9,801 bases of DNA from CAZKMM01 sp964553915 (GCA_964553915.1 CAZKMM010000101.1:1-9801), one strand, 5' to 3'; shown: positions 1 through 6,846, numbered from the stretch's first letter. A program made the numbers and translations. Notes: generated by a model not told the origin, from the sequence alone.

Positions 1-49
1 CGGACTTCTAATCCGCAGGTCGCAGGTTCGAATCCTGCCAGCCGCGCCA
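1..49 (+). tRNA. trnR: tRNA-Arg (anticodon TCT), 3' part only
   Basis: The window opens inside a tRNA gene. The anticodon stem CGGA (1-4) pairs with TCCG (12-15) around the 7-base loop CTTCTAA, which puts the anticodon TCT at 7-9, reading Arg AGA codons. The T stem GCAGG (22-26) pairs with CCTGC (34-38) around the loop TTCGAAT. The 3' acceptor strand CAGCCGC (39-45), discriminator G (46) and an encoded CCA (47-49) follow. The D arm and the 5' acceptor strand lie before the window. The 3' end of a tRNA gene is a common integration site, but I saw no second copy of this 3' end in the window. Confidence 0.93.
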
Positions 50-212
50 GAAAAAATTTATTTATATTTCCTTCCTTTGATCATTCCAGTGATATTTCAA
101 TTGGTTTTAGCTTATTAATCCAACATTTATATAATTCAAAAGCTCTTGCCTCTTTCGTATATTCTGGGGAAATTTTATTTCGGTCCAGATAATATTTTTT
201 TCATCTTTATAT

Positions 213-242
213 TTGCAGAGATTTGGCGGAATATCATATAAT
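213..242 (+). promoter_or_regulatory. sigma70-like promoter for the 276-3083 operon
   Basis: A perfect -10 hexamer TATAAT lies at 237-242. A weak -35 candidate, TTGCAG, lies at 213-218, 18 bp upstream. Transcription would begin near 249 and give a leader of about 27 bases that carries the GAGGAGG ribosome binding site. It is the only well-formed promoter I found before the first operon. The call rests on motif matching only. Confidence 0.42.
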
Positions 243-260
243 CAAACAAAGAGAAATTCT

Positions 261-267
261 GAGGAGG
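261..267 (+). promoter_or_regulatory. strong Shine-Dalgarno site fixing the start at 276
   Basis: GAGGAGG lies 8 bases before the ATG at 276. An in-frame ATG at 213 would add 21 residues but has no comparable site, and those residues precede the Rossmann strand. The start at 276 is therefore preferred. Confidence 0.8.
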
Positions 268-275
268 AAGATAAA

Positions 276-1490
276 ATGAGTCGGGTTTTAGTTTTAGGTG
301 GCTGTGGTGCGGTGGGGAGAGTTGCGGTTCGCACCCTGGTAGGATTAAAAGAATTTGAGGAAGTGGTAATTGGAGATATAAATTATGAGCAGGCAAAGAC
401 CCTGGCAGAGGAGCTGAGCCAGGGAGCAGTGGCTCAAAAAGTGGATGTTCTGGACTCCCAGAGCCTCAAATCCGCCATCTCCGGGGCTGACCTGGTGCTT
501 AATTGTGTGGGACCTTTTTATAAATTTCTCAAGCCGATTCTTCAGGCAGTGATTGAAGCCCGGGTCAATTATCTTGACATCTGCGATGATGTTGATATTA
601 CTGAGGAAGCTCTGGAATGGGATGAGCAGGCAAAAGAAGCCGGGATTATCTGCCTGCTGGGAATGGGCTCCTCTCCGGGAGTGACCAACCTTCTTGCCCG
701 ATACGCTTATGACCATCTTCTGGATGAGACCGAAGCCATAGATATTTACCACGCTCACGGCGGAGAGCCTTTTGAAGGTGAGGGAGTGGTCGGGCACAGG
801 CTTCATTGTATGAGCATTGATATCCCGATGTTTCTGGAGGGAGAGTTTAAGCAGGTGAAATTTTTTGAGCCGGAGGGAATAGCCCTTCGGGAAGAGGTGG
901 ACTTTTTCAAGATTGGAAGGCACCGGGTTTATCCCTATCCCCATCCAGAGACCATCACCCTTCCCCGCTTCCTTGGGGGCTTAAAAAGAGTCACCAACAA
1001 AGGAACCGTCCTTCCTGATGAATACTATGAGCTGATAATGGAACTTTGCCGGCTGGGACTTGCCAGCAAGGAGTCAATTGAAGTAAAGGGCTGTAAAATT
1101 ACCCCCTATGATTTTGCCCTTGCTTACATTATCCGGGAGCGGGAGCGAATTTTAAAAGAAACCAATTTTGGCTCGCAAAAGGGCTGTGTGATGGTGGTGG
1201 TGAGCGGGAAGAAGCAGGGCAGGGAGAGAAAATACATCTTTTCTATGGCGAGCGAGAGCCAGGCGCTTGGAGAAGGCACTGGCATTCCCGCGGCTCTGGG
1301 TGCGGTTTTGGTTAAAAGAGGTAAGTATCAGGCTCAGGGAGTGGTTCCGCCAGAGGCTGGTATTGACCCAAGCGATTTTCTGATTCTGATCAAAGAAGTA
1401 CTTAAAATAGATAAACTGGGAGAAGCGGATTATCCGCTGGTAATTGAAGAAGTGGATGAGAGCGGTCAGGTGAGAAGATTAACTGTATAA
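276..1490 (+). CDS. Saccharopine dehydrogenase-like NAD(P)-dependent oxidoreductase
   Basis: A 404-residue soluble protein. The N-terminus is a Rossmann strand followed by the dinucleotide-binding loop GGCGAVG (residues 8-14), with an acidic stretch GDIN (33-36) at the end of the second strand that would favour NAD(H), by inference. NCVGPF (76-81), GMGSSPGVTN (129-138) and GVVPPE (365-370) sit where the saccharopine dehydrogenase/reductase family has its conserved segments, and the length is typical of that family. The family includes lysine-pathway enzymes, carboxynorspermidine dehydrogenase and many uncharacterised members, so the substrate cannot be read from the sequence. Its stop codon abuts the start of the sugar kinase, so the two are almost surely co-transcribed. 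That argues for a role in the same, perhaps sugar or sugar-acid, pathway rather than in lysine metabolism. The family call is firm and the substrate is unknown. Confidence 0.88.
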   Translation: MSRVLVLGGCGAVGRVAVRTLVGLKEFEEVVIGDINYEQAKTLAEELSQGAVAQKVDVLDSQSLKSAISGADLVLNCVGPFYKFLKPILQAVIEARVNYLDICDDVDITEEALEWDEQAKEAGIICLLGMGSSPGVTNLLARYAYDHLLDETEAIDIYHAHGGEPFEGEGVVGHRLHCMSIDIPMFLEGEFKQVKFFEPEGIALREEVDFFKIGRHRVYPYPHPETITLPRFLGGLKRVTNKGTVLPDEYYELIMELCRLGLASKESIEVKGCKITPYDFALAYIIRERERILKETNFGSQKGCVMVVVSGKKQGRERKYIFSMASESQALGEGTGIPAALGAVLVKRGKYQAQGVVPPEAGIDPSDFLILIKEVLKIDKLGEADYPLVIEEVDESGQVRRLTV

Positions 1491-3083
1491 ATGAATTCTA
1501 TCGGTTCAGAAGAAAGGAAATATGTCCTTGCCATTGACCACGGCACCTCCGGGGTGAAATCCACGATTATGAGTGTTTATGGTGAGCTGGTGGATTTTGA
1601 GTTTCAATCCACCCCGGTTCATTTTCTGCCCGGGGGAGGTGCGGAGCAGGACCCGGAGGAGTGGTGGCAGGCATTGCTTGGCACCTGCAAAAAGCTGGTA
1701 AGCAGAAATCCCCAGCTTAGAAATGAGATTGTTGCCATCTGTGTCTCCAGCACCTTTTCCAGCACCGTGGCAGTTGATAAAAATGGAGAGCATATCTGTC
1801 CTTCCCTTACCTGGATGGACTCCCGGGGTGCATCCTATATTCAAAAAGTGATGCGGGGTAGGGTAAATCTCTTGGGATATGGCATCAGTAATATCCTCCG
1901 CTGGGTGCCGAAAACCGGGGGCGCTCCTTCTCTTTCCGGAAAGGATGACATTGCCCATATCCTTTACTGGAAATATGAGATGCCAGAGGTTTATGAAAAA
2001 GCCTATATGTTTCTGGAGAGTAAGGATTATCTTAATCTCCGGCTCTGCGGAGAATTTTCTGCCAGCTATGATTCTATCCAGCTTTTCTGGCTCACTGATA
2101 TAAGAGATATAAATAATATCCATTATGATGAAGCTCTGATTAAAAGAATCGGAATTGACCGGGAAAAGCTCCCTCCCCTGAAGCCGGCAGTGAGCATTCT
2201 GGGTCAGTTAAAAAAATCTGTTGCAGAGGAAATCGGGGTGAGCCCGGAGGTTAAAGTGATCACCGGCTCCGCAGACCTGCAGAGTGCCTCGGTTGGCTCC
2301 GGGGCAGTGCGGGATTTTGAACCGCATATCTATATTGGCACCTCCTCCTGGATTTTATCTCATCTTCCTTATAAAAAGACCGATGTTTTTCATAATATCG
2401 CCTCTCTGCCTTCCAGTATTCCGGGAAGGTATTTTTCTGCTAATGAGCAGGATAGTGCGGGCGGATGCCTGGCATTTCTGGCAGATAATATCCTTTTCCA
2501 GAAGCCGGAGTTTCAAAAACCCAAGCCGGAACAGGTTTATAAAATTTTTGATGAGGTGGTGGAAAAGACCCCAGCAGGAAGCAATGGGGTGATTTTTACT
2601 CCCTGGCTCAATGGCGAGCGAAGTCCGATTGATGACCACCGGCTTCGGGGAGGGTTTTATAATCTCTCAGTGGATAATACGGTTGGGGATTTAATCCGGG
2701 CGGTGTTTGAAGGGGTGGCTTTTAATTCCAGGTGGCTTTTTGGTTATCTGGAGAAGTTTGTGGGAAGAAGAATTCCGGCTCTGAATATGATTGGCGGTGG
2801 CGCCCAGTCTGATGTCTGGTGCCAGATATATGCGGATGTGCTTGGTCGGGAGATTCGGCAGGTAAAAGACCCGCTTCAATCCAATGCCCGGGGCGCCTGT
2901 TTTATTGCCGGGGTGGCTCTTGGTTATATCAATTTTGAGCAAATCCCGGATTTGGTGAAATATAAGAAAATCTATCAGCCCAATCCAAAAAACCAAAAAT
3001 TATATGACCAGCTCTTTAAAACCTATTTAGAGATTTACCGCAGAATGCGAAAAATCTATCACCGGTTGAATAAAGCAGACTAG
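1491..3083 (+). CDS. FGGY-family carbohydrate kinase (xylulokinase-like)
   Basis: A 530-residue cytoplasmic kinase with the two-domain FGGY fold, predicted to phosphorylate a sugar or polyol with ATP. The first phosphate-binding strand reads AIDHGTSGVKS (from residue 14). AEQDPEEWW (51-59) and WMDSRG (108-113) are as in xylulokinases. The probable catalytic Asp is D262 in TGSADLQSASVG, where xylulokinases usually have a Gly-Gly-Asp-Asn type motif. IGTSSW (282-287) and the late glycine motif GGGAQS (435-440) follow. It is somewhat longer than typical xylulokinases of about 480-500 residues. The ATG directly follows the TAA of the dehydrogenase gene, with no clear Shine-Dalgarno site of its own, so translation is probably coupled. 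Its last 4 bases overlap the end of the convergent nucleoside hydrolase gene. The kinase family is secure; the substrate (xylulose, ribulose, a polyol or another sugar) is not. Confidence 0.9.
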   Translation: MNSIGSEERKYVLAIDHGTSGVKSTIMSVYGELVDFEFQSTPVHFLPGGGAEQDPEEWWQALLGTCKKLVSRNPQLRNEIVAICVSSTFSSTVAVDKNGEHICPSLTWMDSRGASYIQKVMRGRVNLLGYGISNILRWVPKTGGAPSLSGKDDIAHILYWKYEMPEVYEKAYMFLESKDYLNLRLCGEFSASYDSIQLFWLTDIRDINNIHYDEALIKRIGIDREKLPPLKPAVSILGQLKKSVAEEIGVSPEVKVITGSADLQSASVGSGAVRDFEPHIYIGTSSWILSHLPYKKTDVFHNIASLPSSIPGRYFSANEQDSAGGCLAFLADNILFQKPEFQKPKPEQVYKIFDEVVEKTPAGSNGVIFTPWLNGERSPIDDHRLRGGFYNLSVDNTVGDLIRAVFEGVAFNSRWLFGYLEKFVGRRIPALNMIGGGAQSDVWCQIYADVLGREIRQVKDPLQSNARGACFIAGVALGYINFEQIPDLVKYKKIYQPNPKNQKLYDQLFKTYLEIYRRMRKIYHRLNKAD

Positions 3084-3991
3084 ATTCTTTCAAAGAAAAT
3101 CTCCCAGAAGCGGGTTTGGTTCAGCTCCAGCGGGGCATTGATTTGGGTTCCTTTTCCTGTGGTGATTTTCACCCCCTGGATTTTTCTGGGCTTAATCTCA
3201 ATCTGGATAGGATTGGGGGAAAAGACTTCTGGCTCCAGCAGGTAAATCACTGCTAAAGTATCCCAGGGAAAGAAGCCTCTTCCCTGCTCGGTTTGAAAAA
3301 TCATTCGGTTAAAAGCCAGCCAGGACTTGATTTCCCGGGCAAGATAATCTCTGAGAAATGGAGCAGAGGCTTTTAGCTTTTGATATTTCTCTTTGGTAAA
3401 AACTACCTTCAGGCACAGGTCCGTGCTAATCATCACAAAGTTGGGCACAGAATTTACCACCAGCTGGACTGCCTTCACATCTGAGCCCCAGTTCAGGTCA
3501 AAAGCACCGGGAGGAAGACCAAGAAATTTCGCCTGAAGAGCCCCGCCCATAGAAATCACGGATTTGAGGTTTTTCCCCAGTTCTGGCTCGGATTTAATTG
3601 CGGAAGCAAGATTGGTAAGAGGACCAATGGCAATGATGGTAATTTCTCCTGGATGGGCGAGGACCGTGGATTTGATGAACCTGCTGGCAGGAGTAAGTGA
3701 AAAATCACCGGGCTTTTTGGCTCCCCGGTAAATCGGCACCTGGCTTTTTGCTTCTTTTAATATCTCCAGCGCCTTTTTATAGGTTTTTGCCTGAGTATGA
3801 TTTCCGTAGATGGTGGTTATTCCAATAATCTCCAGCTCCGGAGAGTTAAGAGCAATTGCCAGAGCCAGGCCGTCATCCACATCCCGGAGGAAGTATCCAA
3901 TTGCCGGGTCAGTATCAATGATGACTTTTTCTCGGGTAAAACCTGACAGACTGATTGAAAATAAGAAAATTGTCCAGAGTATCTTCCGCAT
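3080..3991 (-). CDS. Inosine-uridine-preferring nucleoside hydrolase family protein, probably exported
   Basis: A 303-residue protein of the Ca2+-dependent nucleoside N-ribohydrolase family, whose members split nucleosides into base and ribose. A hydrophobic N-terminus (about residues 4-18, after MRK) looks like a Sec signal, although no clear Ala-X-Ala cleavage site is seen. The metal-binding motif is present as DTDP (26-29) and DVDDG (37-41), but 9 residues separate DP from DD where the canonical motif has two. IGPLTNLA (122-129), SMGG (147-150), FDLN (164-167) followed by D171, and PWDTLA (242-247) match later family blocks. In the last block Trp243 stands where characterised enzymes have the catalytic His. 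The gene is transcribed toward the FGGY kinase and overlaps its end by 4 bases. It may scavenge nucleosides or another ribosyl compound outside the cytoplasm; the altered motifs make the substrate uncertain. Confidence 0.86.
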   Translation of the reverse strand: MRKILWTIFLFSISLSGFTREKVIIDTDPAIGYFLRDVDDGLALAIALNSPELEIIGITTIYGNHTQAKTYKKALEILKEAKSQVPIYRGAKKPGDFSLTPASRFIKSTVLAHPGEITIIAIGPLTNLASAIKSEPELGKNLKSVISMGGALQAKFLGLPPGAFDLNWGSDVKAVQLVVNSVPNFVMISTDLCLKVVFTKEKYQKLKASAPFLRDYLAREIKSWLAFNRMIFQTEQGRGFFPWDTLAVIYLLEPEVFSPNPIQIEIKPRKIQGVKITTGKGTQINAPLELNQTRFWEIFFERI

Positions 3992-4073
3992 CAGCCTTAT
4001 TATTTTATAAATTTTCCTTTATCCGGTCAAATTTTTTTGATAAAATCCCTGAAAAACCAGATCAGGAGTCAAA
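3992..4073. promoter_or_regulatory. divergent promoter region of the 3080-3991 and 4074 genes
   Basis: This 82-base AT-rich gap contains promoter candidates on both strands. For the minus-strand nucleoside hydrolase, TTGACC (complement of 4025-4030) and TAAAAT (complement of 4002-4007) are separated by exactly 17 bp. For the plus-strand hydrolases, an extended -10 TGATAAAAT lies at 4038-4046 with no clear -35. The two promoters lie within about 45 bp of each other, so the polymerases could compete. The minus-strand -10 ends only 10 bases from the ATG, which implies a very short leader. Confidence 0.5.
4064..4068 (+). promoter_or_regulatory. Shine-Dalgarno site AGGAG
   Basis: AGGAG lies 5 bases before the ATG at 4074. 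It supports that start, which places a short positive segment (MKQK) directly before the hydrophobic core of the lipoprotein signal. Confidence 0.75.
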
Positions 4074-5018
4074 ATGAAACAGAAGAATTTATTTCTTGGG
4101 CTCTTGGTTTTTGCGCTTCTTTCCAGCTGTGCCAGCCTTCATAAACCGACTCAGGTATGGAATCCGCCAGATTATTACGCTCCAGAAAAATACGCAGAGA
4201 TAGAGGGAATTAAAATCTGCTACCTGGAAGCAGGAGAAGACAATCCCCAAAACATTGTTTTTGTTCACGGCTGGAGCGGTAATGCCCTTAACTGGTGGGA
4301 CCAGTTTGAATATTTTAAAGACCGGTATCATATTTTGGTTTTGGACCATCCCGGGCACGGAAAGAGCGAAAAGCCCGAGGATTTTGATTATTCCATTCCC
4401 AGCTTTGCCCGGGTGGTGGTGGAGCTGATGGATTATGTGGGGATGAATCAAGCAGTGGTGGTGGGAAATTCTATGGGCGGAGCCATTGCCACTTATCTGG
4501 CGATTTATTATCCGGAGCGAGTGGAGAAGCTGGTTTTAAGCGATTCTGCCGGGGTAAAGGTGAAGAGCCCGCTGGTGGGAGTGGTGGATTTGGCTTCTCC
4601 TTCTGCAATAAAAATGCTGGGAGTAACCAGCCACCGGCAGTATCCGGGGGATAACCCCAAACAAAAAGCCCGGGCAGAATTTTCTGCATCTTATAAAAAT
4701 ACCCCTGAGGAGCTTCCTTATTTGAAAGCCCTGGAAAAATCCATCAAACAAACTATAGCAATTGACCTGACTGACCAGCTCAAGCAGATTCAGGCACCCA
4801 CCCTGATTATCTGGGGAGATAATGACCCAACCGTTCCTTTTAAAACCGCTTATGTCTTTACTGAGCATATCCCTCAGAGCCAGCTTTATGTGGTAAAGAA
4901 GGGCGGGCATACTCCAATGATGAGCAAGCCCAGGGAATTTAACTGCGTCCTGGAGGCTTTTATGGAAGGAAGGGATTTATCTTTCTGTCATAATTTAGCT
5001 GAGGGGAACAAGCAATGA
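4074..5018 (+). CDS. Alpha/beta hydrolase, lipoprotein
   Basis: A 314-residue alpha/beta-fold hydrolase. The N-terminus MKQK, a hydrophobic core and the lipobox LSSC, with Cys19 as the predicted lipidated residue, mark it as a membrane-anchored lipoprotein outside the cytoplasm. HGWSGN (65-70) supplies the oxyanion region. GNSMGG (131-136) is the nucleophile elbow with Ser133. WGDNDPTVP holds the likely acid Asp251, and GGHTPM gives His279, so the triad is complete. Esterases, haloalkane-dehalogenase-like and C-C hydrolases all share this plan, so the substrate is unknown. The stop overlaps the start of the next gene (ATGA), a paralog with the same N-terminal pattern (YYAPE, then a Gly-Ile-Lys-Ile-type strand). 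A cell-surface esterase or lipase is the simplest reading. Confidence 0.88.
   Translation: MKQKNLFLGLLVFALLSSCASLHKPTQVWNPPDYYAPEKYAEIEGIKICYLEAGEDNPQNIVFVHGWSGNALNWWDQFEYFKDRYHILVLDHPGHGKSEKPEDFDYSIPSFARVVVELMDYVGMNQAVVVGNSMGGAIATYLAIYYPERVEKLVLSDSAGVKVKSPLVGVVDLASPSAIKMLGVTSHRQYPGDNPKQKARAEFSASYKNTPEELPYLKALEKSIKQTIAIDLTDQLKQIQAPTLIIWGDNDPTVPFKTAYVFTEHIPQSQLYVVKKGGHTPMMSKPREFNCVLEAFMEGRDLSFCHNLAEGNKQ
5001..5006 (+). promoter_or_regulatory. Shine-Dalgarno site inside the preceding gene
   Basis: GAGGGG lies within the 3' end of the first hydrolase gene, 8 bases before the ATG at 5015. With the ATGA stop/start overlap it suggests coupled translation of the two hydrolases. Confidence 0.6.
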
Positions 5019-5920
5019 GCAAAAAAGCCAAAGCTTTTCTCTTTGCTCTTTTTATCCTTCTTCCTTTTGTTTTTCTGGGCAGGGATTTACCGGATTTTAG
5101 ATATTATGCTCCAGAGCAGAGCCTGGGAATTGATGGGATAAAAATAGTTTATCTGGATGAGGGGAAGGGAGAGGCAATTCTTTTAATTCACGGCTTCAGC
5201 GGAAATATTTTTAACTGGAAGGATGTTTTTGGACCTCTGAGCAGGGAATACCGGGTTCTGGTTCCGGACCTTCCCGGCTATGGCAAAAGTGCCTGCCCAC
5301 CCCGGAAGCAAAAACATCTTATCCTCTGGTATGCGGATTTTCTTGCCCGATTTCTTGACCAGCTGGGAATTGAAAAAGCAGTGGTGGTGGGGAATTCTAT
5401 GGGCGGAGCAGTTGCCGGCTGGCTTGCGGTTCGCCATCCGGAAAAGGTGGAAAAGCTGGTTCTGGTGGATTCTGCGGGTTTAAGAATGCCCCTGCTGGAG
5501 CTGATGGCAGGGCTGGTGGCTTTAACTCCTCCGAAGCAGATGGTTTATCTGGTGGAGCTGATTTCTCCGAGAAGTGAAAAAGCCCTTTCCAGACTCCCGG
5601 AAAGCGAGCAAAACCGGGCACTCCTCGCTCAGGCAAGGTATGATTCTGAGCTGAGAGCCTGCTCCTCAAGGGCAATGAGACGCTCAATTTTAAACCTGAC
5701 CAGAGACCTGCTTGATGGTCATTTAAAACAGATTCAGGCTTCCACCCTGATTATCTGGGGAGATAATGACCGGACTTTATCTGTGAAAAATGCTTATAAA
5801 TTCAAAAAGAAAATCCCCAAAGCGGAGCTGAAAATCATTCCTCAGGGCGGACATACTCCAATGCAGAACACTCCAGAGCAATTCTTAAAAGTGCTAAAAG
5901 AATTCATAGAAGAAAAATAA
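5015..5920 (+). CDS. Alpha/beta hydrolase, tandem paralog, exported or membrane-anchored
   Basis: A 301-residue paralog of the preceding lipoprotein. It begins with a lysine-rich tip (MSKKAK) and a hydrophobic stretch (about residues 7-21) that ends without a lipobox Cys, so it is either a cleaved Sec protein or held by an N-terminal anchor. HGFSGN (59-64), GNSMGG (126-131, nucleophile Ser128), WGDNDRT (acid Asp252) and GGHTPM (His280) complete the alpha/beta hydrolase triad. The cap region between the nucleophile and the acid (about residues 155-235) differs strongly from its neighbour, which suggests a different substrate. Short blocks around the nucleophile and acid are almost identical to the neighbour at the DNA level. 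It is co-transcribed with the upstream gene and probably with the DUF72 gene 36 bases downstream. Confidence 0.87.
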   Translation: MSKKAKAFLFALFILLPFVFLGRDLPDFRYYAPEQSLGIDGIKIVYLDEGKGEAILLIHGFSGNIFNWKDVFGPLSREYRVLVPDLPGYGKSACPPRKQKHLILWYADFLARFLDQLGIEKAVVVGNSMGGAVAGWLAVRHPEKVEKLVLVDSAGLRMPLLELMAGLVALTPPKQMVYLVELISPRSEKALSRLPESEQNRALLAQARYDSELRACSSRAMRRSILNLTRDLLDGHLKQIQASTLIIWGDNDRTLSVKNAYKFKKKIPKAELKIIPQGGHTPMQNTPEQFLKVLKEFIEEK

Positions 5921-5956
5921 CCTTGCCCCAAAATCAGGATTGGCTTAAGCTCTTTT

Positions 5957-6838
5957 GTGGTGAGCGGAAAGATTTATTTCGGGATTTCTGGCTGGGCATA
6001 TCCGGACTGGGAGGGAATTGTTTATCCCAAGCCCAGAGGATTCCATCCCCTGGAGCTGATTTCTCAGCTGGTGGATGCGGTGGAGATAAATTCCAGTTTT
6101 TATGCCCCGGTAAAGGAAAATTCTGCCCGGCAGTGGCTCAGGCTGATTCAAAACCAGCCAGATTTTCAATTCACCGCCAAGCTCTGGCAGAGATTTACCC
6201 ACCAGCAGGGAGACTGGAGTCAGGAGGAGGTAAAAATTTTTCAAAAAGGGCTGGAGCCGGTTTTTCAGGCAGGGAGGCTTTCCTGCATTTTAATTCAATT
6301 TCCCTGGTCTTTCCGGGAAAGCAAAGAAAATTTTGAAAGACTAAAAAAGCTGGTGAAGGATTTCTCGCAATATCCTCTGGTGGTGGAGGTTCGGCATCTT
6401 TCCTGGAAAAAGAGCTGGTTTCTGGAATGGCTGAAAGAAAACCAGATTGGTTTTGCCAATATTGACCAGCCAATTTTTTCCGGCTCGCTTCCTCCCACAG
6501 AAATCGCCACCAGCAGGCTCGGTTATATCCGCCTGCACGGAAGAAATAAAGAAAAATGGTTTGAGCAAGAAGCAGAGAGCTGGGAGCGGTATGATTATTT
6601 GTATTCCCACCAGGAGCTTTTGAGCTGGAAGGAGCGGATAGAAAGGCTCAGAGCAAACTGCGAGCAGTTGTTTGTTATTGCCAATAATCATTTTCAGGGA
6701 AAAGGGCTGGCAAATGCGCTTCAGCTTCGCTTCTTTTTCAAAAAAGAAGTCAAAAAAGTTCCTCAAACCCTTCTGGAGCGGTATCCTCAGTTAAAAGAAA
6801 TCTGCCAGAGCAAAGAGCCCCAGCTCCGGCTGTTTTGA
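5957..6838 (+). CDS. DUF72 family protein (YecE-like)
   Basis: A 293-residue cytoplasmic protein of the DUF72/YecE family, predicted to form a TIM-barrel-like fold; its biochemical role is unsettled. Family blocks appear in the usual order: GISGWAYPDW (9-18), EINSSFY (43-49), FTAKL (72-76), QFPWSF (114-119), VEVRHLSW (133-140), YIRLHGRN (190-197) and NNHFQGKG (223-230). The frame has no ATG before the first block. It opens after the stop of the preceding gene, and the usable starts are two consecutive GTG codons at 5957 and 5960. No good Shine-Dalgarno site precedes them, so expression may depend on coupling to the upstream hydrolases, and the start is uncertain by one codon. The gene ends 8 bases before the end of the convergent nucleotidyltransferase gene, too short for a separate terminator. 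Confidence 0.87.
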   Translation: MVSGKIYFGISGWAYPDWEGIVYPKPRGFHPLELISQLVDAVEINSSFYAPVKENSARQWLRLIQNQPDFQFTAKLWQRFTHQQGDWSQEEVKIFQKGLEPVFQAGRLSCILIQFPWSFRESKENFERLKKLVKDFSQYPLVVEVRHLSWKKSWFLEWLKENQIGFANIDQPIFSGSLPPTEIATSRLGYIRLHGRNKEKWFEQEAESWERYDYLYSHQELLSWKERIERLRANCEQLFVIANNHFQGKGLANALQLRFFFKKEVKKVPQTLLERYPQLKEICQSKEPQLRLF

Positions 6839-6846
6839 GCAGAACA

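Larger units (their letters stand above)
50..275. other. AT-rich spacer between tRNA and first operon
   Basis: This 226-base spacer is clearly richer in A and T than the genes around it. It holds a promoter candidate (213-242) and a strong ribosome binding site (261-267) for the gene at 276. It also has a 39-codon open frame on the minus strand (200 down to 84, stop 81-83) that may be the remnant of a gene end. I see no hairpin typical of a terminator after the tRNA, only T-rich stretches. Confidence 0.6.

Noticed and set aside
1..49. tRNA 3' end as an attachment site of an integrated element
   Set aside because: No second copy of the 3' end and no integrase or phage gene is visible in the window; downstream genes look like ordinary metabolism.
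213..275. Longer form of the first gene starting at ATG 213
   Set aside because: It has no ribosome site, and the added residues lie before the Rossmann strand, whereas ATG 276 has GAGGAGG at ideal spacing. The TATAAT promoter also lies inside this stretch.
345..944. 199-codon open frame on the minus strand
   Set aside because: It lies wholly antisense to the Rossmann oxidoreductase gene, has no domain I recognise, and mirrors the codon pattern of the real gene.
1506..2123. 205-codon open frame on the minus strand
   Set aside because: It is antisense to the FGGY kinase, whose conserved motifs cover this stretch; the translation has no recognisable motif.
3081..3100. Hairpin TTCTT/AAGAA (3085-3097) as a terminator at the convergent junction
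   Set aside because: The stem is only 5 bp and A+T-rich, lies within the coding end of the nucleoside hydrolase, and is not followed by a T run.
5923..6336. 137-codon + strand frame overlapping the DUF72 gene
   Set aside because: DUF72 family blocks run through the other frame across the same bases. This frame is rich in Gly, Pro and Cys without any motif.
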